A stretch of DNA of 64,000 bases from Calvatia gigantea. Lineage: Eukaryota; Basidiomycota; Agaricomycetes; Agaricales; Lycoperdaceae. Positions 1 through 10,835 of this stretch are shown in pieces; positions within the stretch are counted from its first letter, which is position 1; every line of letters begins with the position of its first letter. Location: NCBI GenBank assembly GCA_025093985.1, contig JACAAK010000003.1:2294001-2358000 (forward strand). The letters run 5' to 3'. The translations under genes and the position numbers were made by a program. The notes under the pieces are model-generated. The model had not been told where the DNA came from. It did not search any database and saw only the letters and a list, made by a program, of their open reading frames with translations.

Positions 1-2014
1 CATGGTTTCGATTCGGGCGAGCCAATCGTTGATCCTGGGATAATCCTTCAACAGGATAGGCTCTGAAAAGCGGACCTCCTCCCCCTCCCGAGAAGCCATG
101 CCCTGAATCTGCGTCAATTCCTCGTCGAGCAACACAGTGGATATTCCAGCAAACATCTTTTTGAGATGCTTCATGATGCGCAGGATATCTTTGCTATTTC
201 CGATAATTTCCAAAAGATCTTCGTCTCCAACAAAATAAAAGCGAGGGAAAGAGGAACGTTCGCGTTCAAGATATTCACCTAGCGCTTTCTGGATCTTGTT
301 AAGTAAATCTGCCAATCGCTCCAGGCTCTTTTGGACGCCAGCAATGTTCATCACGTCCAAGATGAATGGAGACTTATAGACTTTTTTCATGACGGCCAAG
401 AACTCCGTATTGATGTTCTGGAAACGCGCACTCTCGACTGGAAGCAGATGCTTGATATCCGCACTTCCGGAGAAGATACCTTCTAGATAAACCCATTGGC
501 GTTGGACATCGATCCACACATCTATGATATCTTTTAGTGACGTTTCCTGGCATGAAACTTTTGAGCATACCAAAAAGTACGTGGATTCTGTTAAGCTTCT
601 CCTCCCAAGAACTTGCCTACTTTTACGGTGGATAACCAACTAACTTCGAATCCAAAGTCACGTACCTCTTCCTCGAAAACTGGACGGAGGTGAATCAATC
701 GTGCATGCAGTTATCCGTTAATTGAGAACGAACCTTTGTAATATGGGGATAACTTCATAGCAGTCAAGGAGTTCAAGTTCTCCCCGCACTTGTTGAACAA
801 GTCATCCCATCCTCTGGCATCGATATGAACAAGATGTTACGGGAATACTCGTGAATGCCTACCTGATCAAACGACACTTATTCTGATAGTTTACCAAGTC
901 CAAGGTGTAGTTCGTCCAAGTTTCCTTCACTTGTTTAACGTATTCCTCGAGGGCCATTTCGCCTTGTGCTTGGATGATAACCTCTTTTATTTGCAGCTCG
1001 TTTCTCTTAAGGTCAAGGTCATACACATGTCCCAATGTCATACTGAAGCAGAAATGAGGTTAATCTGAAAGGACAGTGAAAGTCTGCTCACAGAGAGAGT
1101 GTGGGCTGAGATGGCAACTTCAACGACTTGAATAGCTGCTTCCAATGACGGTCCTTTAATGCATCTGACTTCAACTCCGCAACCAATGCGTTCGACTTGA
1201 GTAGGCCTCGAAGTACGTCTTGAACGTATTCGAACGCTGCATACTGCCTCATCCTCGTTGGCATTTCCTTCGTCGAAGTAAGGAGGCCGTCAATATGCTG
1301 CCTCAGCTTTCTAGGTTGAACCGTAGCCCACGCCATTTCCCTTAGCTCGCCAATCTGGCTCCAGATACCCGAAAGCGCAGTCCACACTGCTTTGAGGTCA
1401 CGAAGTTCCTCAAATACAGGCTCCAGCCGTGTATGTCGCGTCAATTCCAGATCCAATGCCTCCTTCGCTCGGCAAACCAGGTCATATTCTTCCTGGACGC
1501 GACCCAACTTGCCTTCGAATACATTAATGGTATTCATGGCAGTATCGGCTCGTATGCTTCCCTGCACGGGACGGGTCTGCTCCCATTCGGTTATGACATC
1601 GTTGATCTTGTTCTCGACGATTTTGTCTTCCGCAACAATCTTCAGCTGTAATCCAGCTATGATTGGTGGTGGGTAAGATGCGCGGATGTGCTGAGTTTAT
1701 GAGCGTACCTAACTGCTCCTGAATAGAATCATTCTTGCGCTTAAGAATCTCGTTGTATGCACTCCATTCCCCTCGCAGCTGGTCACTATAGAGCCAGTCA
1801 TCGGGAAACTGGTATCGAAAACGCTCGAGGGTTTTCTCGCCGCTGGCACAAAGTTCGATCATAGGACCCCATGCTTTCGTTTTCTTCTTGAGGTCTTGCA
1901 CGAAGGTGATGAAAGTGACAGCTGCTGCTGTCGACGAATTCGATGGAGCAAAGACCTGCGGATGTTTACGGAATTTAGTAGAACGACGCAGGCAATTCTG
2001 AAACTTACCTCCAT
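1..2014 (-). CDS. dhc2: Cytoplasmic dynein heavy chain, motor-half protein (5' end of gene; 3' end outside window)
   Basis: This encodes the start of the motor part of cytoplasmic dynein 1, the minus-end microtubule motor that moves nuclei and organelles. The spliced product matches the dynein linker region (DHC_N2): [52 protein letters not shown] and [14 protein letters not shown] are near-invariant blocks. Exons read leftwards from a proposed start at 2014-2012: a 6-nt exon (ATG GAG, 2009-2014), an intron with donor GTAAGT, then [20 protein letters not shown] from 1955. Further introns lie near 1660-1710, 1040-1100 and 820-880. The roughly 1,100-residue N-terminal tail of ordinary dynein is absent, and SmE begins only 185 bp upstream. 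Agaricomycetes are known to encode dynein in two genes (dhc1 tail, dhc2 motor), which fits. The remaining motor lies beyond the left edge. The family call is very secure and the split-gene reading is secure; the tiny first exon is inferred. Confidence 0.9.
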
Positions 2015-2199
2015 CGCACTGGAAGTAACAACGCGTCGTCAGCGAACCTGGAAACGTCGAAATTTAGGCAGGAAGAACCGCACGTGCTGTTGATCCTAAC
2101 CCTAGACGCTACCCTCCTGCGCTGTTCATCCTTCCTCTTCATACTTATCTTCGTGTCCCTTCCTTCCTTGTGTAACGTTTGCACGTAAATTTCTTTAAA
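2015..2199. promoter_or_regulatory. Short divergent intergenic region between dhc2 and SmE
   Basis: Only 185 bp separate the proposed dynein start (minus strand) from the SmE start (plus strand), so both promoters and 5' UTRs must lie here or overlap the neighbouring gene. The stretch 2100-2190 is pyrimidine-rich on the plus strand (repeated CTTCC/TTCC), as is common upstream of basidiomycete housekeeping genes. No clear TATA box is seen. A shared promoter is an inference from the spacing. Confidence 0.5.
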
Positions 2200-2669
2200 A
2201 TGTCGAACCGCCAGCAGCGCGTGATGGTTCAACCCATCGTAAGTTTGTACTTCTTGCCAAAACTCCCGTCCTAACATTATTCCCGTAGAACGTCATCTTC
2301 AAAAACTTGCAACAGGTTCGTGTTATCATTTCTTCTTGCCCGATTTGACTGACAGACTGACGTATACAGAGGACAAAAGTTTCCATTTGGCTATACGACA
2401 ATATCGAGATGCGCATTGAAGGGCACATTGTTGTAAATTCGGTTTACTACAGAATTATCCGCTCTTTTTGACCCTTGACAATAGGGATTTGATGAATTTA
2501 TGAATCTAGTTATCGACGATGCCGCCGAAGTTTATGTGAAGGATGCAAAGCCCCGGAGAGATTTGGGTTAGTGTCAATCCTCATCAGTCCGCTCCCCATG
2601 ACTGAGTTGATCACAGGCCGCATCCTATTGAAGGGCGATAACATTACTCTCATCCAACAATTACAATGA
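2200..2669 (+). CDS. SME1: Small nuclear ribonucleoprotein E (SmE), spliceosome core
   Basis: SmE is one of seven Sm proteins that form the ring around U1, U2, U4 and U5 snRNAs. Five exons (2200-2238, 2289-2315, 2370-2432, 2485-about 2570, and the last from about 2617) give a product of about 90 residues, the usual SmE size. It begins MSNRQQRVMVQPI. The Sm1 motif covers KVSIWLYDNIEMRIEG and GFDEFMNLVIDDA; the Sm2 motif is RILLKGDNITLIQQLQ. All introns are about 50 nt with GT...AG ends and the phases close correctly. It diverges from dhc2 and converges on pex10, with 59 bp between the two stop codons. The call is secure. Confidence 0.95.
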
Positions 2670-2728
2670 TATTTTATAATACAAAAACTCTCCCTCCTTG
2701 TCCTCATATTACTCCAATCCGTGCGTGT

Positions 2729-3955
2729 TTACAAATTGTATATCGGAAGAAGTCGCGCGAGGTTGAGTGACTGGCGACACAGTGGACATTCAGCCTGAGG
2801 GGCACAGTTTGATAAGTGGTGACAAAGTCATAGGACTAGAAACCCTACCTTCTCCCTTCCCCAACCCACTATGCAATTCCAACAAAAAAGGTGTCCACAT
2901 TCTGTAGAACAACTATCTGTTCGTTCTTCTAGACACAATGTACAGTTTCTCCCTGTCCTCACTGTATCGGGAATGGCCGTTAAATCAAGCATTGTCCGCT
3001 CATCCTCGAGCTTAGCTGGTTCCGTTGCTGGATCCAAATCCAAAAGGTCTGAAACAGCTTGCCCATCGATGAAAAACTCTGATGCAACGCCTTGTTGATC
3101 AGATTGTGACTCGCGCATACTGGGGTGCGTCGGGGCCTCTTCTCTTCGACTCTGAATGTACGACACAAAACGATGGAGCAGGCGGATGCCCAGGAGGACA
3201 CCTAAGAGCGAATACGACGGCGGACGAACATGAGGATTTTCTGGTATGGAGGATAACTAAAAGAATATCAGTGGAGTTATAGGAGACGTGAACAAAGGAC
3301 GTTACATGTTGCACTCCCAAGAGACGTCTCCACAAATCATGATAACTGCCCCCTAAGTAAAATAGTGCGAGGTTGACTTCGGTAGCTACATTGAAAAGTA
3401 AGGGCAAAGACTTCATGTATTTGGCAACCTTGGGATATTTCATGTGCAACATGGGCGAGGCCCCCCATTTCGCAAGGACATAGCTGGGGAAGGTCGAGAG
3501 GAATATGAGTGCGCCCCGATTTTTGTTGGGTGGTGGTGTTCTGTCAGCGAAATAAGAATACTGCCAGATGTCTGTATACTCTTCTCCCAGCGTTTGGCTG
3601 CCTTCAAGAGAGCATGAGCTGAAGTCCCAGGCCGAAAGTGAGAGCCTACCCTGTCCAACCATGATTCCATAATATATTAATTTTGTGAAGAGATCCACTT
3701 CCTTCTCCCGCCTCATTAACCAACGAGTACCTATTCCGCGTAGGTGAGTTGAAAGTACTCTGCAATAGTATAGAGTGAGTTACCAAACCATGAACGAAGG
3801 ATATTCTCAGCCTGTTTGCGGAATGACGACACATGGTAAATATCACGCTGGTTTGCGCGAACTGGAGAGCATTTTGAGTCACAGTAACCAGTATATAATA
3901 CTCCCTTGAACATACTTATCTGCGCTTTCTGTGCGCGAGGAAACGAAGTAAGCAT
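2729..3955 (-). CDS. PEX10: Peroxisome biogenesis factor 10, RING-type ubiquitin ligase
   Basis: Pex10 is a membrane RING ubiquitin ligase of the Pex2/Pex10/Pex12 complex, which ubiquitinates the import receptor Pex5 for recycling from the peroxisome membrane. The N-terminus spans a small first exon (FPRAQKAQI) joined to [20 protein letters not shown], then TRWL...[14 protein letters not shown] and [11 protein letters not shown], all typical of fungal Pex10. Hydrophobic segments follow in the middle. The C-terminal RING reads [17 protein letters not shown] and then, after a last intron, ECPLCRQ, about 35 residues from the cysteine pair to the end of the RING. The protein stops soon after ([11 protein letters not shown]). 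The order of cysteines and the QTLGEEYTD block favour Pex10 over Pex2 or Pex12. Exon joins were read by eye. Confidence 0.93.
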
Positions 3956-4105
3956 AGTCGAGGAGAGAAGGTAGGCCGCACCAGAGTTACACCTTTGGTG
4001 TTTGTTTTCCCAGCTCCCGGCGCCGCACTTTTCCTCCGCCCATTGACATCCATCATCCAGTTTTCCTCACCTGGCCACTAACCGCTACGCGACAAAGTCA
4101 AAATC

Positions 4106-4718
4106 ATGCCGCTTCCTCCTCGTCGCCAAGAAGGCCCGACCGTTTGGCAAAAATGTAAGCTTTTTCCTTTTTCCTGCCCTTGGTTGCGCCAAACTAATGA
4201 CCTTTCCTCTCTAGTAAAGTAAGATTGTCCCTTCGTGTTCATGCGACTTATTCACATACTAGCATAGGATGGGAGCTATGATGGGCACAGGTGTTGGTCT
4301 GACCATTGGCTTCATCTTTGGCTCCTGGAGCATCATTCGGTACGTTGTCAGATCCGTAATGTTGGTTTGCAACATCACCAACGCGTTGCCACTCAACAGA
4401 GGTGGTGCCGGTCCGCGTGGTGCCCTGGCAACTCTGTCGCAATATATGCTCAGTAGTGCTGCAACGTTTGGTTTCTTCCTGGCTATTGGTTCTGTCAGTA
4501 TGATGGATGGCTCGGAACACCCATTCAAGCACAACTGACTCCATCCGTTTCAGGTTATTCGCAGTGATTCCTCCCTGATTCCTCCACACTTGGAAGCTGC
4601 CCATATCCAGCTGATGCGCTCTGCATCTCGTATTCGCTCTAGAGACGAGGGCTTCCAACTAATGAGGACAAGGTGGCAGGCTGAACGTCAGCGGTTGGAG
4701 AAGTCAATTGAGAATTAA
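4106..4718 (+). CDS. MGR2: Mgr2/Romo1-family subunit of the mitochondrial TIM23 translocase
   Basis: Mgr2 (animal Romo1) is a two-helix inner-membrane protein that gates lateral release of preproteins from the TIM23 complex. The start is MPLPPRRQEGPTVWQK. A 4-nt exon (4215-4218) appears to complete K-L-K before the first membrane helix, MGAMMGTGVGLTIGFIFGSW. After another intron comes GGAGPRGALATLSQYMLSSAATFGFFLAIGS, the second helix with its GxxxG-like spacing. A last intron leads to a charged C-terminal tail of about 57 residues (VIRSDSSLIPP...EKSIEN) that animal Romo1 lacks; yeast Mgr2 also has a C-terminal extension. All five exons join in phase. The family call is strong; the micro-exon is inferred from reading frame and splice sites. 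Confidence 0.9.
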
Positions 4719-5109
4719 TAATACGACAAACGTCCGGCGAATGCCTCCTCATTGAAACACTCGTTCATCTAAGTAGTCTCCCACCACGGAATTTGTGTTA
4801 TTCATCTGGTGAAGGTGCTTTCGACAATACGAGGCTGCCGGAAAAGGATCACGCCCCAATTTCACCAGACATAGTAGTCCTTGCCATTTTCTGGAATCTG
4901 ACCGCAGATGCAGATCTTAGAAATATTTTTTGAAATATGTAGACCCTAACTCCTAATCGCTCGAGACTACAGACGAAATTAGTGTGGCTTGACATATCCA
5001 CTTCGAACTATTCATGAAGGTGGCTACTCTACGCCGAGGTACAGTACAGTGACAAAATGCAAGGGTATGCACGCAATGAGACGGAACCATCAATCAGATC
5101 ACAAGAAGT
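4719..5109. other. Intergenic, 3' flanks of two converging genes
   Basis: About 390 bp between the mgr2 stop and the stop of the secreted-protein gene. I see no coding signal, RNA gene or repeat here. Confidence 0.5.
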
Positions 5110-6839
5110 TTAGAGGCGGGAGCGAGCAAAGCGCCTGTTTCTTCCACCGAATCCACCGAATCCACCGAATCCACCGAATCCACCGTTGTTGTTCTTGCCG
5201 GTGTTGGCGTTCTGGTTCTGGTTCTGGTTGTTCTTGCCGGCACCAGTGTTGGTGTTCTGGTTCTGGTTATCACCCTTACCAGTGTTCGTGTTGCCACCTT
5301 TGCCAGCACCGGTGTTGGCCTAAACAGAGAATGTTAGATACAGTGATTAACGTTTGACAGCCTTGGCACCCACGTTGCCCGCGCCCGTGTTGCCCGCGCC
5401 ACCAGCACCAGTGTTACCAGCACCACCAGCACCAGTGTTACCAGCGCCACCAGCACCACCAGCACCAGTGTTACCAGCGTCACCAGCACCACCGCCATTC
5501 AAGACACCAGAATTCTGGATCAGAAGATAGATCAGATTGATTCCATGCCAATGGTAGTCAATGGACTTACTGCGTCAGGTTGACCATCGGCAGTCACTGT
5601 GAACTAAACAACATTTTTAGAACCACTAATTTTAGGTTTTGTGACGCTGCGGGAAAAAATACCCACGTAAACGGCGTCATCGAGGGAACCGTGTTGAGCG
5701 ATGGGAACGAGGACCGGTTGGTGGTTGGCCGCGGAGTTGATGGAAGAAAGTTTATAGGAACCAGCGGGAAGACCGGCAGTAACATCAGCTGTGAGCTGGT
5801 TATTGGCAGCGGCGGCGTTCAAACCCTTGAAGAAAGCAAACTTCTTCGGATCTGTGGGTGTCGTTTGGTCGATGGCGTCCAAGAGCTCAACAACGACATG
5901 TGAATGGCCTTGAATCTGGCCTTGCGCATTTAGGAACTGTGGAGCAGCAAAGTAGTTTTCTTGGGCGTTCACGAAGAAACCAGTCTGCATCCCCCGGATG
6001 GCCATCGTAATAGTGAAGGCGGTGTTCTCCTTCAGGGTGTCGCCGTTCTTGGGAGAGACAAACTTGGAGGAGGGCATGTTATCGGTGGAAGGGATGACAC
6101 CCATAGGAGCAGGGTTACATGAGCCGGCGGCAATCTGCTTGCCATCGGTGATCGGGAGGTCAGGCACAGTCAAACAGAAATTGATGAAGTTATTTGTCGA
6201 GGTCAAAGAAGCAACTTGACCTATTTAACAAGTAAATAATCGTTCGTGTGATGCGGAAAGTGCACACACCATCGGCAGGAACGTCTTGACCATCGTTAGC
6301 GAAACCTTTGGCAATTACTCCGGGATCGAGGGCTGAAAGACTTTCAGCTTTTATTCCTCATTCCAAGAACGACGAAACTCACTGAGAGACGTCTGAGCAT
6401 CTTGGTTGTTGTTGCCAGCGTCTGTGCCGTTGTCCGCATTATTCCCGGTATTAGCACCATTGTTGTTGTTGGCACCACCGGCTGCCTACGCGTTGGAGGG
6501 GGAAAAAAAAACATTTGGTTGGTTAGGGACCACGAAGCCGTCAAATTTTCAACTCACCCCCCCAGTGTTCTGGTTGTTGTTGTTGTTTCCGCCATTTCCG
6601 CCCTGGTTGCCCGTGTTTCCTTTTGTGTTGGTATTCCCCTTAGAGGTGTTGGTGTTCCCCTTAGTGTTGTTGTTGCCGCCACCGTTGTTGTTGTTGTTGT
6701 TGTTACCACCGTTCCTGCCGCCAAAACCACCGTTATTACCGAAACCACCGAATTGGCGGACCTCATTGTGGCTCCCTTGAGGGATCGCAGATGTGGCCAA
6801 AGCCATCGAGAGGGCGAGGAAGACAAAAGAAAGCTTCAT
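5110..6839 (-). CDS. Secreted Gly/Asn-rich agaricomycete protein with conserved central domain
   Basis: The product starts with a clear signal peptide (MKLSFVFLALSMALATSA). A low-complexity Gly/Asn/Thr segment follows (GGFGGRNGG, runs of N, repeated NTNTKG and GNTNTSKGN). The middle is a folded-looking domain of about 190 residues containing LTSTNNFINFCL, GSCNPAPMG, AIRGMQTGFFVNAQENYF and GHSHVVVELLDAI. The C-terminus returns to Gly/Asn/Gln repeats (NTGAGK, NQNQN) and ends with four GGF units and a basic RNRRFARSRL tail. Several introns separate the segments. I recognise the middle domain as recurrent in secreted proteins of Agaricomycetes but cannot assign a function. A wall or extracellular-matrix role is only a guess from the signal peptide and repeats. 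Confidence 0.75.
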
Positions 6840-6949
6840 TTTGTTCGAGAAGGAGCGTGAAAACGAGGGATATGCAAAATGATATAAACAACAGAAAGAT
6901 CGAGTGTAGTCTGCGCAGGCTAGCTGCTGAGTCGATACCTGATCGCTGA

Positions 6950-7039
6950 AGAGGGAGGGAGAGGAGGGAGAAAGAAAAAGGGGGGAGAAAACGAAAAAGA
7001 AAGGGCAAGGAGAATGAATCTAGAGAGGGAGAGGAGGAA
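6950..7039 (-). promoter_or_regulatory. CT-rich tract upstream of the secreted-protein gene
   Basis: The plus strand here is almost pure purine (GGGAGGGAGAGGAGGGAG and similar), so the sense strand of the downstream minus-strand gene is a pyrimidine tract 110-200 bp upstream of its ATG. CT-rich tracts near the transcription start are typical of strongly expressed filamentous-fungal genes. The role is inferred. Confidence 0.45.
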
Positions 7040-7915
7040 AGCCGTGGCTATATACCTGCCCGGAACGGCCTGATGGAAACACTGTCAAGACAAATATATT
7101 TATCATCATGATGGCAATCGTCGCGCAGGTATCCGAAGGTCAAATTAGTCAAAGCCGGGTCTTGTTGCAGATGCGCCCATTCAAAGGGCGCTGTTTCGTC
7201 CATCCTTGAGGTGAACGCCAAACAACCGCAAGCTCTCCAAGTAGCACAAACACCATGAAGCCCCCAAATTCCACTAACAAGTATTTTGAGGACCGAAAGT
7301 TTGTGGGTGATGCCCACATTATTAGAGACCCAAAGAAAGAGAGGCCTATCATAGCACATCTGCCGACCCTCCCTCGCAACTGCCGTCGGGTCGCAGAACA
7401 TGATAGTAACCGGCGCGACCCAAAATTGATCCCGGCTTTCCGTCTGCAACTATCCAAGTCAATTTTTTTTTACGAGGCTATTCACCAGTAGGCACTCGGA
7501 TTTGTGCTAGTTGTTGAAGCCGTCTGTCGTCATGTCATTCTGCGTCCAGTGCGTTGGGCCCATAAGGCGGGAAAAACTGTTAAATTGGGGTTACGAGCTG
7601 GCGAGATGGTATTGTTTCAAATGGAAAGAGTGTCATTGTTGCCAGCTTGCGATTGGTGGAAGGATGACCCCAGTATCTGGGTACAAGTGCTGATAAAACA
7701 TTGATACTCCAGGTCACTGATGGGGTGGTTCACTGAAGGTTTTGAATTACCTAAGTAAGGAAATTCAGGACCCAGTGCGGTCCTTCACGGACCGAAAATC
7801 TTCTTTCCCAGAGTGCTCTTGAGGCCTCCTGACTACTTTGTAGGACGGCTTATCTGAAAAATGTCACTCCCTCCCTACCTTCCCCTTCCAACCCGAAATC
7901 CCCTGCTTCCCAAAA
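7040..7915. other. Intergenic region with no supported gene
   Basis: Roughly 870 bp between the divergent secreted-protein gene and phosphatase gene. An open minus-strand stretch (7048-7449) has no recognisable domain and no clear ATG context, so I do not call it. The segment likely holds the promoters of both flanking genes. Confidence 0.4.
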
Positions 7916-9104
7916 ATGCCTTCGGAGTCTATCATAGTAGATGCTGTGAGCTGTGCACACTGCTTTGTTAACCATCACGATCGTAACCGACCGCCATTGG
8001 TAGATCCTATTCGATATGGACGGGTTAGTGTTTTGTGGAATGTCCAAAAACCGCCGTGGTGACTACCAGCGTGAAGAAAGCTGGACTGATCTGGAAACTC
8101 CATATCAACTGTCACTCACTGCCATCGCTCACCACTGCAGCGCTGGGAATTGATTGATTGATTTGTACGCAGTACCCTTATAGATTCAACTCCTGGCGTG
8201 CACAAAGCCTGGGAAGCATTTTCCTCCGATTACTCCCTCGGTGACCCTCGAGCAGTCGCACACTTGACCCATGGAAGAAGGCTCTACGATACCCTGAAAG
8301 AATTTTGTGGGATACAAGATGAAGCTCGGTTGCAGGTGGGCAATTTTGAAAAACAGAAATACTGCTCGTTCTTGTATTTATACCGTTGACAGATAGAAAT
8401 CGACCGCTTCGAAGATGAAGTGATCCTCGGCGGCCCTATGGCTCTGCCTGGTGCCAAAGAGTTGGTTTCGCAAGTAAGCGCGAGACACTCCAAACATCCG
8501 TCCACACAACTAACTACCTTTTTATAGCTGGTCTCACTTGATGAGGCAAAATGGACCATCGTCACGTCTGGTAGGTCTATACTTAATACGTTGACGTGAC
8601 AGCAATTCGATAGTAATTCCTTCACTCAAAGCCTCTAATAAATATGCTCCCCGTGCACTTGAAAAGGCGGGTATCCTCGTTCCCCTAGTCGGACTTGTCA
8701 CGGCGAATGATGTTTCCGACGGAAAACCTCATCCTGCTCCATATCTCGCAGGAGCAAAAAAGTGTGGTGTCGAAGTCAGAAACTGTGCGCTTCGGATGTT
8801 CTTTTTGTCAGCGCCCTTCTTTATGGTTTTCCTCGCTTGGCAGGCGTAGTTGTAGAGGATGCTCTATCTGGACTAATGTCCGGTAGAGCTGCAGGAGCTC
8901 GAACGCTCGCAGTTTGTACTTCAACGGAACGCACGATTATTGAGAACGAGGCAAAGCCAGACTTTATAGTAACGGACCTTACGAGGTGGGTGTTGCTTGC
9001 TCGCCAGGATCCCGCAGTTTGTTTAATGATGTCATCACCATACATCAAGCATCTCTGTCGAACTACTCGGCGGAAAAATCAAAGTCAACATCGACCAGAT
9101 CTAG
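7916..9104 (+). CDS. HAD-superfamily phosphatase, glycerol-3-phosphatase/sugar phosphatase type
   Basis: A haloacid-dehalogenase-type phosphatase related to yeast Gpp1/Gpp2 and Dog1/Dog2, which remove phosphate from glycerol-3-phosphate or 2-deoxyglucose-6-phosphate. The first exon (7916-7945, MPSESIIVDA) joins ILFDMDG and then, in the next exon, TLIDSTPGVHKAWEAF; this rebuilds motif I, DxDGT, across two introns. The cap region includes HLTHGRRLYDTL, as in Gpp. Motif II is WTIVTS, motif III is NDVSDGKPHP (lysine) and motif IV is VVVEDALSGLMSGRAAG (acidic pair). The last exon ends VELLGGKIKVNIDQI. Seven or so short introns are needed and all close in phase. The substrate cannot be told from sequence. 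Confidence 0.85.
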
Positions 9105-9961
9105 GCCACAGCGACCAGGGTCGCCTTGGGGGTCTTATTCACTTAGTGTGCCCTTGACCGAAGTACCGTATCTCATAAACCTCACCTTCACCGGAAACGC
9201 GAGCAATTGTAAAGCTGACAGGTGTCACCAAGGCACTGATGACGATACTTCTCACTCCTTCCGATCAGCCAGTGACGGCTCCATCAGAGCGCCTGCGAGG
9301 GAGGCCAAGTTTTATCTTCATCATTACACTCTGATGAACAAGGCAATTTTCTTTATCAGATCGCAGGAGGCGGGCTGTGTTGTGGGCAATGTGACAGGAT
9401 ATGTCGAACGTGGTTGCCAGGACAGCGTCTCCAAGGTTTTCCCTTGCCTAACTAATGGCCGGAAATCCGCTCGGACCTGACGTATCCAATAGCTGTCGGT
9501 GTTGAAGAAGGTAATCTTGCATGTTCTACCAGCCCCTGTGAATCAGAGCTGCGAGCAATCGCCAGCTGGTCCTTGCGGCAATGGCTCAACACAGATCTCT
9601 CAGTGACGCAGTCCATGCCGGGTCCAATGTTTGTGCTCTATTTTAAAAGTGACGAGGGTTGACTCCGCTTCGCTTCCTATGACCCATCCATCCCGGATTA
9701 GTGCAGGCAATCCGCACCCACACCGCATAGTGTGCAGCTGTCGGTCAAATGAGTTCTTAGGTCATATGCGTCTTACCATCCTACACCCCTCGTTATGCTC
9801 TAAACATTTGAACTATGGTTAAGAATCTTCAGAGGATGCAAATTATATTCTTTGTGAACGTGATTGTCCTTTGGGACTACATTGCTAGAAGGATTGTCGC
9901 CGCAAGCGAAATATTGGGGGAAGAAAATTACCCTTTGATACAAACAGTGAAGGATCATAGT
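9105..9961. other. Intergenic region, nothing recognised
   Basis: About 860 bp between the phosphatase stop and the p23 stop. Open frames exist (for example 8986-9480) but they overlap the last phosphatase exon in another frame or show no protein-like composition. I see no RNA gene or repeat. Confidence 0.4.
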
Positions 9962-10835
9962 CTATTTGCCAGTCTCGACATCTTCAAGCGGGGGTGGGCC
10001 TTCGTCGTCTAATCCGTCGTTATCTCCGTCATCGGCAACGTTGGGATTACTACCACCGCTGGCGGGTTGGTTGCTTTGCATGTCCGCCATCATCTGGAAT
10101 CGGGTCAGCAACAAATGAGAATGTGAAGATGTATTGCACCCGCCTTTTCAAAGTCTATGCCTCCTGGACCACCACCCATGCCGCCCATACCGCCCAATCC
10201 ACCCATACCACCCATACCACCCATACCACCCATACCGCCCAATCCACCCGCTCCACCCATACCACTGGGGTCGAACTCGTCGTCGTCGGGTGCGCGTTCT
10301 TGTTCGTCCTCATCTACCCACTTATCAAAATTGGTCTTGACAAAGTGGTTCTTTGATTTAGTAAGGCGGGGCCAGTATTCTGCTTTGATTGCCTTTTTCT
10401 GGAGTTTGAAATCGAACGCACGATCGCTGACTTTTGACACGGATTGCTGTAGAAAGGTGGCAAGATGTATCAATAAAAAGTTGGTACAAAAAAAGGGACG
10501 ATCTACTTCGGGGTCAACTTCATCAAAAAATTCGATTTCAAAAGCATAGTCTCTTGTATTTTCCCTGGAGCCAGGTGGTATGAGCGATGATTTAGTGGTC
10601 GGTGACGATGTCTTACTTTCCAGCTGTTGCTTTAAAGGACAATTTATTGTGATCAAGATTGTGTTTGAGAGAACCTTGCTGGATGTCGGGGAGGTTGACG
10701 GTGAGGTATATAACATTCTGATGATTGCTTTGTGTGATGTGTGCAGATGACACCATGAATGGAAAGACATACCTTTGCCTCGTCAACATCGGAGCTTCGC
10801 TGAGCCCATAGAATCTCTGGGTGGGTTGTCGTCAT
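9962..10835 (-). CDS. SBA1: p23/Sba1-type Hsp90 co-chaperone
   Basis: p23 binds the ATP-bound closed form of Hsp90 through its CS domain and slows ATP turnover during client maturation. The product starts MTTTHPEILWAQRSSDVDEAK, then NVIYLTVNLPDIQ after an intron, the hallmark start of fungal p23. Later come YAFEIEFFDEVDPE, KAEYWPRLTKSK and FVKTNFDKWVDEDEQ. A repetitive GGM/GGL stretch (about 12 units, 10157-10260) follows, then the conserved MMADMQ and an acidic tail ending LEDVETGK. Several short introns divide the gene. The Gly/Met repeats are usual in basidiomycete p23 but vary in number. The call is secure. Confidence 0.93.

Noticed and set aside
5094..5309. Thr/Arg/Val repeat frame on the minus strand
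   Set aside because: It is an alternative frame of the Gly/Asn repeat exon of the secreted protein.
7048..7449. 133-codon minus-strand frame with Trp/Cys-rich composition
   Set aside because: No recognisable domain, no supporting splice structure, and it lies in the shared upstream region of two genes. Could be a remnant but not supportable.
8986..9480. 164-codon frame after the phosphatase
   Set aside because: It overlaps the last phosphatase intron and exon in another frame, and its composition is not protein-like.
10105..10770. 221-codon minus-strand frame spanning p23 introns
   Set aside because: It reads through introns of the p23 gene; the spliced model matches the family much better.
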